A DNA stretch of 7,092 bases from Dehalococcoidales bacterium (GTDB taxonomy: Bacteria; Chloroflexota; Dehalococcoidia; Dehalococcoidales; JAQTRN01). Within the stretch, counting starts at the first letter, position 1. Each line of letters starts with the position of its first letter. Shown here one piece after another: positions 1-7,092 of the stretch. A model generated the notes under the pieces. That model did not search any database, had not been told where the DNA came from, and saw nothing but the letters and a program-made list of their open reading frames with translations. The DNA lies in NCBI GenBank assembly GCA_028711795.1, contig JAQTRN010000050.1, forward strand, positions 1 to 7,092. The letters are read 5' to 3'. The translations under genes and the position numbers were made by a program.

Positions 1-53
1 TCCAGCAGGTCGGCGATATCCTCAAATACCCGGGCAATTTCCTTGTTGTTCAT
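1..53 (-). CDS. polX: PolX-type DNA polymerase/3'-5' exonuclease, N-terminal fragment (partial)
   Basis: Only the first 17 codons are inside the window, reading MNNKEIARVFEDIADLL before the left edge. This matches the usual start of bacterial PolX proteins, whose first helix begins an 8-kDa lyase-like helix-hairpin-helix domain (typically M-x-N-K-E-I-A-x-x-F-x-x-I-A-D-L-L). Family members join a family X polymerase domain to a PHP exonuclease domain and act in gap filling during base-excision repair. None of that catalytic part is visible here. The start is fixed by an in-frame TGA nine bases upstream. No convincing Shine-Dalgarno sequence precedes the ATG, which is odd beside its neighbours. 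The gene lies 56 nt after the HicB-like gene on the same strand and may be the last or next member of the secA operon. The identification is by family resemblance of a short stretch, so it is moderately sure. Confidence 0.65.
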   Translation of the reverse strand, partial: MNNKEIARVFEDIADLL

Positions 54-109
54 GGGAGTTCAGTGCTACTATTGGGATTCATCACGCGCAACGACTAAAG
101 GCAGGCGAC

Positions 110-313
110 TCACACGGCTACCTCCTCCTCATGGACTCTGGGCAAGGGAAGGTTCCGCTCCCGGAGGCTCTCCAGATAGACTTCGATCGCTTCTTTAATG
201 TTGGCCATAGCCTCCTCGGCCGTTTTCCCCTGAGAGACACAGCCAGGCAGTGAGGGCACGTATACGGTATAGCCATCTGTCTCCTGGTTTTCTAAGATTG
301 CCTTATATTTCAT
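110..313 (-). CDS. Solitary HicB-like protein (HicB antitoxin N-terminal domain)
   Basis: This 67-residue protein shows the HicB/UPF0150 pattern: an opening strand MKYKAILE, then G14-Y-T-V-Y-V-P-S-L-P-G-C-V-S-Q-G (14-29), then T31-A-E-E-A and N38-I-K-E-A-I leading into helix Y46-L-E-S-L. In HicAB toxin-antitoxin pairs this partial RNase H-like fold binds and blocks the HicA mRNA interferase. Two things differ from a classical antitoxin. It ends right after the core domain, with no C-terminal helix-turn-helix or ribbon-helix-helix DNA-binding part. No hicA-like ORF lies next to it on either side. Its start overlaps the end of the upstream zinc-finger-like gene by 11 nt, and a good ribosome site (AGAGGTGA, 317-324) sits inside that gene. 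Solo HicB-like proteins are common in bacterial genomes and mostly uncharacterised. The family call is firm; an antitoxin role is doubtful. Confidence 0.85.
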   Translation of the reverse strand: MKYKAILENQETDGYTVYVPSLPGCVSQGKTAEEAMANIKEAIEVYLESLRERNLPLPRVHEEEVAV

Positions 314-509
314 AAGTCACCTCTGAATCCCCCCAACATTCAAGATGGCACGCGTACCTTATCTCCGGTTCTGGCGTAATTACTTCGCTCTTGGAGCTAG
401 CGACTTGGCTCAGGCCTATAGTAACGATTTGCTGGTCTTTTTTCATACGCTGGCCGCACTTATCACAGGTGGTTACACCAAGAACAAGCTGACTTTTCTC
501 TTCCATCAT
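303..509 (-). CDS. Small zinc-finger-like hypothetical protein (CxxC...CHxxC)
   Basis: I do not recognise this 68-residue protein by name. It has a C15-D-K-C18 knuckle followed by G-Q-R-M-K-K, then about 35 residues, then Y52-A-C54-H55-L-E-C58-W59-G. The pairing of CxxC with HxxCW resembles treble-clef zinc fingers such as PARP-type or LIM-half fingers, with C15, C18, H55 and C58 as likely zinc ligands and C54 as an alternative. The resemblance is inference. The frame is open back to a GTG at 521 that overlaps the secA stop, but I chose the ATG at 509 because GTGAGG lies with its GAGG core six bases upstream; the ATG at 506 is a near alternative. It starts 8 nt after secA and overlaps the HicB-like gene by 11 nt, so it is probably translated from the secA transcript. 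It has no signal peptide or membrane segment and is likely cytoplasmic. Confidence 0.7.
   Translation of the reverse strand: MMEEKSQLVLGVTTCDKCGQRMKKDQQIVTIGLSQVASSKSEVITPEPEIRYACHLECWGDSEVTYEI
317..324 (-). promoter_or_regulatory. Ribosome binding site of the HicB-like gene
   Basis: AGAGGTGA on the minus strand, with its GAGG core six bases before the ATG at 313. It lies within the 3' coding end of the preceding gene, which supports real translation of the HicB-like gene and its reading as an operon member. Confidence 0.65.
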
Positions 510-517
510 AGCTTGCC

Positions 518-3164
<2,647 letters not shown>

Positions 3165-3172
<8 letters not shown>

Positions 3173-3383
3173 CTGCCTCTTCCTCTCTCCCGATCAGTCT
3201 CCTGGCTTCTTCCGCCATTGACTCCCAGACCATGACATTGACTTCACCGAGGCCATCGATGACAAAGGCGTGTGCTGAGAAAGCCGCGTTTGACTTCAAA
3301 AGGCAGGGTATGCCATGACTCTCCAGCAGGCCTTTAATGATTTGTGCCTCCGCTTCACCCGCCGCCCGATATACTTCTACCAT
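3165..3383 (-). CDS. DUF2007-type small protein (putative signal-transducing protein)
   Basis: This 72-residue product resembles the DUF2007 family, small PII-like-fold proteins of unknown function. It opens with V-E-V-Y-R-A, continues with E-A-E-A-Q-I-I-K-G-L-L-E-S-H-G-I-P-C (about 10-27), and ends with a strand V-N-V-M-V and helix E-S-M-A-E-E-A-R-R-L-I. These are the hallmark parts of the family: a first strand, a helix ending in G-I-P, and a closing strand-helix. An in-frame ATG at 3449 would add 22 residues without family likeness and would overlap prs by 59 nt, so I prefer the ATG at 3383, 7 nt after the prs stop. Its Shine-Dalgarno is weak, hinting at coupling to prs. Its end overlaps the secA start by 8 nt, so its translation probably feeds secA initiation. 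There is no signal peptide or membrane segment. What it does here is unknown. Confidence 0.8.
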
Positions 3384-3390
3384 GGTCTCG

Positions 3391-4332
3391 CTATTGTTCA
3401 AACATGGCTCCAATGGATAGTCCGGTGTGGATGCGGTGGATTGCTTCACCCAGCAGTGAAGCGGTAGATAACACGGTAATTTTGTCCAGTCTCTTTTCCG
3501 GCGGGACGGGGACTGTATCCGTCACCACTACTTCTTTCACCGGGCAGGCGGCGATCCTCTGGATAGCCGGTCCTGAGAATATGGGGTGGGTACAGCAGGA
3601 GTACACCTCATTTACCCCAAATTTCTTGAGGGTAGAAATAACACCCACCAGCGAGCCAGCCGTATCAATTTCATCGTCAATGGTAAGCGCTGTCTTGCCG
3701 TTAACGTCGCCGATAACATTCAGCGTCTCCGTCTGGTCGTCATTACCCAGTCGGCGCTTTTCGGTAATCGCCAGCGGAGCATTGAGCCTGGCGGCCAGGT
3801 CCCTTGCCCGCTTGATGGCACCCAGATCGGTGGCGACCACCACCAGGTTCTCCAGTCCTTTCTCCTTGAAGTAGTTGCTCAGCAGATAAAGGGCCGTTAA
3901 CTCATCGACCGGGATATTGAAGAAACCCTGGATTTGCCCGGCGTGTAAATCAACGGTGAGCAATCGGTTAGCCCCGGCCACCGTCAGCAGGTCAGCCACC
4001 AGCCTGGCGGTAATCGGCACCCGCGGCTGGTCTTTCTTATCAGTGCGGCCGTAGCCGTAGTAAGGGACGACCGCGGTGATATGTCCGGCTGATGCCCTCT
4101 TGAAAGCATCGAGCATAATCAGCAACTCCATCAGGCTTTTGTTCACCGGGGAACTGATAGGTTGAATGACGAAAACATCCCGCTGGCGCACATTGTCCAG
4201 AATGCGGACGAAGGTATTCTCATTAGTGAAATCGAAGACTTCGCATCGGCCCAGAGGTATCCCCAGGTAGTCGGTTACGGCTTTGGCCAGATCAGGGTGG
4301 GTATTCCCGGTAAACACCTTCAGTTCATCCAT
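3391..4332 (-). CDS. prs: Ribose-phosphate pyrophosphokinase (PRPP synthetase)
   Basis: The enzyme transfers pyrophosphate from ATP to ribose 5-phosphate, giving PRPP for purine, pyrimidine, histidine, tryptophan and NAD synthesis in the cytoplasm. The 313-residue length fits the family. Visible motifs are the ATP-binding region YYGYGRTDKK (91-100) followed by PRVPITARLVADLL, the signature TVDLHAGQIQGFFNIPVDEL (126-145), the ATDLGAIKRA segment (167-176), the flexible-loop start K192-R-R, NVIGDVNGK (205-213), the PRPP loop LTIDDEIDTAGS (216-227), and YSCCTHPIFSGPA (244-256). The core residues D219, D220, D223 and T224-A-G are intact. YGRTDKK replaces the more usual YARQDRK, and DDEID replaces DDMID; both look like lineage variation. 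The ATG at 4332 is preceded by an in-frame TAA nine bases upstream and by GGAGGAG at an unusually long 11-base spacing. It is the first gene of the leftward operon. Confidence 0.96.
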   Translation of the reverse strand: MDELKVFTGNTHPDLAKAVTDYLGIPLGRCEVFDFTNENTFVRILDNVRQRDVFVIQPISSPVNKSLMELLIMLDAFKRASAGHITAVVPYYGYGRTDKKDQPRVPITARLVADLLTVAGANRLLTVDLHAGQIQGFFNIPVDELTALYLLSNYFKEKGLENLVVVATDLGAIKRARDLAARLNAPLAITEKRRLGNDDQTETLNVIGDVNGKTALTIDDEIDTAGSLVGVISTLKKFGVNEVYSCCTHPIFSGPAIQRIAACPVKEVVVTDTVPVPPEKRLDKITVLSTASLLGEAIHRIHTGLSIGAMFEQ

Positions 4333-4381
4333 TAGATGTTACTCTCCTCCGAGTTAATTATTAGCCGATGTTAGCCAATCC

Positions 4382-4410
4382 ATTATAGCATTATTACCCC
4401 ATCCCCTCAC
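4382..4410 (-). promoter_or_regulatory. Predicted promoter of the prs-secA operon
   Basis: On the minus strand a perfect extended -10, TGCTATAAT, lies at 4382-4390. Seventeen bases upstream of its TATAAT is only a weak -35, GTGAGG (4405-4410, three of six consensus bases), which an extended -10 can tolerate. The start point would be near 4375, giving a leader of about 43 nt before prs that contains the GGAGGAG ribosome site (4344-4350). I see no riboswitch-sized leader. Confidence 0.65.
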
Positions 4411-4491
4411 TGTCTTGCGGTCGGCCAGATTTCCGCTCTGATCTTCTGGAGCGTCAAAAAAGGACGAGTGGCTGGCGATTCCACAAAAAGA

Positions 4492-4525
4492 AACCCCCTC
4501 CCTTAACAAAAGAAGGAAGGGGGTT
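4492..4525 (-). terminator. Intrinsic terminator of glyA
   Basis: A 13-bp stem (4492-4504 with 4513-4525) closes an 8-base loop 26 nt past the glyA stop. On the minus-strand transcript position 4500/4517 is a G-U wobble, so the stem is unbroken, and it is followed by a U-rich run (UUUCUUUUU). On the plus strand the same position is a C-A mismatch and no U-run follows, so the signal is directional. It separates glyA from prs. Confidence 0.9.
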
Positions 4526-4551
4526 CAAAGAGTCAGGTTGCTAGCGAAAAC

Positions 4552-5796
4552 TCAATAATCAATTCCCGGTACGGGGAAACGCTGGCAAAGCTGGCTGACC
4601 TCTTCTCGTGCCTGTTGCTGCACTTCCAGGTTGCCGATATGGGTGATTACTCTGACTATCAGCGCGGCGACTTGCTTGATCTCCGGGGCAGTAAAGCCAC
4701 GGGTGGTTACTGATGGTGTGCCCAACCTGAGTCCGCTGGCTATTGTCGGCGGCCGGGTATCGAAGGGGATAGCGTTGCGGTTAACGATAATACCAACCCG
4801 GCTCAAAGCGTCTTCGGCTTCCTTACCGGTTATCTGAATGGTGCCGAGGTCTACCAGCATCAGGTGGTTATCGGTGCCGCCGGACACCAGGCGTAGTCCT
4901 AGCCTCTTCAGCTCGGTCGCTAAAGTCAGGGCATTGCCCAGAGTCGCTTTCTGGTAGGCGTAGAATTCCGGCTGCATGGCTTCGTAGAAGGTCACCGCCT
5001 TGGCGGCGATGATATGTGGCAGGGGACCGCCCTGCATTTCGGGGAAGACGGCGGAATCTATGGCCGAAGCCAGTTCTTTGCGGCACAGAATGAAGCCGCC
5101 ACGTGCCCCGCGTAGCGTCTTATGAGAGGTAGAAGTCACTACATCGGCATAAGGGACCGGCGTCGGATGCAGCCCGACCGCCACCATACCGGCTATATGG
5201 GCCATATCAACCATGAGCTTGGCCCCTACCAGGTCGGCAATCTGACGGAAACGCTCAAAATCAATGATCCGGGGATAGGCACTGGCGCCAGCCACGATTA
5301 GCTTTGGTCTATGCTCCTTGGCTAGCCTCTCTAGCTCTGCGTAATCGATCCGTTCTGTTTCCCGATTAACCCCATAGTGGACGAATTTGTACGATCTGCC
5401 GGAAAAATTAACTTTGGCGCCATGGGTGAGATGGCCGCCGTGGGCCAGAGTCATCCCCATGATAGTATCGCCGTATTCCAGTAAGGCATAGTAGGTGGCC
5501 ATGTTAGCCTGGGCCCCGCTATGCGGCTGGACATTGGCGTGCTCGGCGTGAAAGAGTTCTTTCGCCCGACTGATCGCCAGACTTTCGACAATATCTACAT
5601 TTTCACAACCGCCGTAGTAGCGCCGTTGTGGGTAACCCTCAGCGTACTTGTTGGTGAGAAACGAACCCTGTGCCTCCAGTACGGCCTTGCTGGCGAAATT
5701 CTCCGAGGCAATCAGATTTATTGTTTCCCTCTGCCTTTTCCCTTCCTGCTGGATGGCTTGACTGATTTGTGGATCGGTTTGGCTTAAAGAGCTCAT
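4552..5796 (-). CDS. glyA: Serine hydroxymethyltransferase
   Basis: This PLP enzyme interconverts serine plus tetrahydrofolate with glycine plus 5,10-methylene-tetrahydrofolate, the main cytoplasmic source of one-carbon units. The 414-residue product has the normal family length. Visible motifs are NLIASENFAS (27-36), TNKYAEGYPQRRYYGG (48-63), NVQPHSGAQAN (88-98), the cofactor-binding D197-M-A-H200 segment, the PLP-lysine motif TSTSHKTLRG with K226 as the predicted Schiff-base lysine, FPEMQGGP, and SGLRLGTPSVTTRG near 360-375 with the substrate-carboxylate arginine. All key residues are present. The ATG at 5796 has AAAAGGAGA shortly upstream. The gene is a single transcription unit, with its own promoter and a strong terminator. 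I see no glycine riboswitch, and the predicted leader of about 30 nt is too short for one. Confidence 0.98.
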   Translation of the reverse strand: MSSLSQTDPQISQAIQQEGKRQRETINLIASENFASKAVLEAQGSFLTNKYAEGYPQRRYYGGCENVDIVESLAISRAKELFHAEHANVQPHSGAQANMATYYALLEYGDTIMGMTLAHGGHLTHGAKVNFSGRSYKFVHYGVNRETERIDYAELERLAKEHRPKLIVAGASAYPRIIDFERFRQIADLVGAKLMVDMAHIAGMVAVGLHPTPVPYADVVTSTSHKTLRGARGGFILCRKELASAIDSAVFPEMQGGPLPHIIAAKAVTFYEAMQPEFYAYQKATLGNALTLATELKRLGLRLVSGGTDNHLMLVDLGTIQITGKEAEDALSRVGIIVNRNAIPFDTRPPTIASGLRLGTPSVTTRGFTAPEIKQVAALIVRVITHIGNLEVQQQAREEVSQLCQRFPVPGIDY

Positions 5797-5832
5797 GTCT
5801 CTCCTTTTCTAGTATCGGATATTATCCACAGT

Positions 5833-5861
5833 AGTCTACAACCATGCTCAGGCGCTGTCAA
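5833..5861 (-). promoter_or_regulatory. Predicted glyA promoter
   Basis: On the minus strand a consensus -35, TTGACA (5856-5861), is followed after exactly 17 bases by TAGACT (5833-5838, four of six consensus bases). Transcription would start near 5826 and leave a leader of about 30 nt holding the ribosome site. An 11-base near-palindrome, GGATATTATCC (5817-5827), overlaps the predicted start point and could be an operator, but one copy proves nothing. Confidence 0.6.
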
Positions 5862-5885
5862 TCGTGTTTCTGCCTCGAATTAGTT

Positions 5886-5915
5886 TTGACCCTCTGCGTG
5901 ACTTTGTGTTAAAAT
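5886..5915 (+). promoter_or_regulatory. Predicted promoter of the Fe-S protein gene
   Basis: TTGACC (5886-5891) and TAAAAT (5910-5915) are spaced by 18 bases, and TGT directly before the -10 makes it an extended -10. The start point would be near 5922, about 24 nt before the ATG. Its -35 lies only 24 bases from the -35 of the glyA promoter on the other strand. Confidence 0.6.
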
Positions 5916-5945
5916 TAGGTGAAATCAGATACAGAGAGGATGACA

Positions 5946-7092
5946 ATGCCGGCAATAACACCACTTAAAGAAGTGACCGATATCATCAAAGAGGCGGGTG
6001 GTGAGGAACTTAAGTTATGCTATCAATGCGGTCTTTGTACCGGTGTCTGTCCCTGGAATAAAGTGAGGAGCTTCCTGGTCCGCCGCATCATGCATCAGGC
6101 GCAACTGGGCGTCGTCGATTTCGAAGACGAAGATATGTGGCTTTGTGTCACCTGCCGCGCCTGCGTGGAGCGTTGCCCGCGCGGCGTGAACATAATTGAC
6201 GTCATGAAGGCGCTGCGCCGGGGAATTACCGAGATGGGAATCGCTAAAGTCCCGGATTCACTGCGGGTGACGTTGAAAAACATCTCGGCTACGGGGAACC
6301 CGCTGGGAGAACCGGCGGAGAACCGGGCCAACTGGGCTAAGGGCCTGAATGTCAAGGAGTACACCAAGGGGACGGAATGGCTGTATTTTGTGGGCTGCAT
6401 GTCAGCCTATGACCCTAAGCTGCACCGTATCCCACGGGCACTGGTAGGGCTGTTCCAGAAGGCGGGGTTGGATTTTGGCATTCTGGGTAATCGGGAGACC
6501 TGTGCCGGTGAGAGTGTCCGTAAGACGGGCGATGAGCAGCTTTTCCAGACCCTGGCTCAAACCAATATTGATACGTTCCGCGAACTTGGAGTGAAGCGGA
6601 TCGTGACGACTTCTCCTCATGAGTATCATACGATTAAGAACGAATACCCGGCACTGGGTGGCCAGTTCGAGGTAGTGCATTATACCCAGTTGCTGGACCA
6701 GCTTATTAAAGACGGTAAACTGAAACCGACCAGAGAGTTAAAGAAGAAGGTTGTCTATCATGACCCTTGCTACCTGGGACGGCATAACGGGGTTTATGAT
6801 CAGCCCCGGGAGGCCCTGAGAAGCATACCCGGACTGGAACTGGTCGAGATGCCCCATTTACGGGCGAATAGCCTGTGCTGTGGTGGTGGTGGTGGTGGCA
6901 TCTGGCGTGAGACCAAAAAAGAGGAGCGCTTCTCTAATATCAGACTGGAAGAGGCTTTGCAGACCGGCGCCAGTGTCCTGGCCGTGGCCTGTCCCTATTG
7001 TGCCTCCATGTTTGATGATAGTGTGTTGAGTCAGAACAAGGGTGATGCCATCCAGGTTAAAGATATTGCCGAATTGCTTCAGGAGGCGGTGT
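5946..7092 (+). CDS. HdrD/GlcF-like Fe-S electron-transfer protein (CCG domains), 3' partial
   Basis: The visible 382 residues carry two N-terminal ferredoxin-type [4Fe-4S] motifs, C25-x2-C28-x2-C31-x3-C35-P and C67-x2-C70-x2-C73-x3-C77-P. Two CCG (cysteine-rich) domains follow, as in HdrD, GlcF, LutA and DsrK-type proteins that move electrons between Fe-S centres and flavin or membrane partners. The second CCG domain is complete: C275, C311-C312, C349-x2-C352, fitting the spacing of heterodisulfide-reductase catalytic clusters. The first keeps only C151 and C186 (TCAGES), and its expected CPxC reads S223-P-H-E226. There is no signal peptide or membrane segment, so it is probably cytoplasmic or peripheral. 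The ATG at 5946 has GAGAGGA five bases upstream; an in-frame ATG at 5940 sits too close to that site. The frame is open at the right edge, but the visible end (K-D-I-A-E-L-L) looks like a family C-terminus, so few codons should be missing. The exact substrate cannot be told. Confidence 0.9.
   Translation, partial: MPAITPLKEVTDIIKEAGGEELKLCYQCGLCTGVCPWNKVRSFLVRRIMHQAQLGVVDFEDEDMWLCVTCRACVERCPRGVNIIDVMKALRRGITEMGIAKVPDSLRVTLKNISATGNPLGEPAENRANWAKGLNVKEYTKGTEWLYFVGCMSAYDPKLHRIPRALVGLFQKAGLDFGILGNRETCAGESVRKTGDEQLFQTLAQTNIDTFRELGVKRIVTTSPHEYHTIKNEYPALGGQFEVVHYTQLLDQLIKDGKLKPTRELKKKVVYHDPCYLGRHNGVYDQPREALRSIPGLELVEMPHLRANSLCCGGGGGGIWRETKKEERFSNIRLEEALQTGASVLAVACPYCASMFDDSVLSQNKGDAIQVKDIAELLQEAV

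Noticed and set aside
54..109. Space for a hicA toxin gene beside the HicB-like gene
   Set aside because: Only 56 nt separate it from polX and the other side is occupied by the zinc-finger-like gene, so no hicA fits.
3384..3449. Extended N-terminus for the DUF2007 protein from an ATG at 3449
   Set aside because: The extra 22 residues lack family likeness and would overlap prs by 59 nt, while the ATG at 3383 gives a normal family start.
4434..4453. Short inverted repeat CGCTC...GAGCG upstream of the prs promoter
   Set aside because: It has only five firm base pairs and no U-run after it on the minus strand, and a much better terminator lies at 4492-4525.
6869..6900. Run of tandem GGT repeats that could look like a microsatellite
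   Set aside because: It encodes the polyglycine after C311-C312 that is normal for the CCG domain of this family.

Overview
The window is an ordinary-looking housekeeping stretch from a free-living anaerobic bacterium of moderate GC content. The best guess is a Chloroflexota member of the class Dehalococcoidia. This rests on remembered family resemblance, not a search: SecA carries a lineage-style insertion after the Walker A region and a modified Walker B stretch, and the PRPP synthetase has an unusual ATP-loop sequence. The Fe-S electron-transfer protein at the right edge fits an anaerobe. I see no mobile element, CRISPR array, rRNA or tRNA, and no strong case for a new multi-gene system.

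Layout. Positions 1-4332 hold a leftward (minus-strand) run of six genes: prs (PRPP synthetase), a 72-residue DUF2007-type protein, secA, a 68-residue zinc-finger-like protein, a 67-residue solitary HicB-like protein, and the first 17 codons of a PolX-type DNA polymerase that leaves the left edge. The first five are separated by gaps of at most 8 nt or overlap by 8-11 nt, so they look like one operon. A perfect extended -10 box upstream of prs is its likely promoter. Positions 4333-4551 are intergenic and hold that promoter and the glyA terminator. Positions 4552-5796 encode glyA (serine hydroxymethyltransferase, minus strand), with its own promoter and an intrinsic terminator that separates it from prs. 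Positions 5797-5945 are a divergent promoter region. From 5946 rightward a plus-strand gene encodes a HdrD/GlcF-like Fe-S protein that runs off the right edge, probably only a few codons before its end.

Functionally, prs and glyA feed nucleotide and one-carbon metabolism, secA drives protein export, and polX would serve base-excision repair. The link between prs, secA and polX looks like genomic co-location, not one pathway. The Fe-S protein is an electron-transfer subunit whose partners are probably encoded beyond the right edge. The items most worth a second look are the small zinc-finger-like protein and toxin-less HicB translated behind secA, the tight coupling of the DUF2007 gene to secA, and the uneven decay of the two CCG domains in the Fe-S protein.
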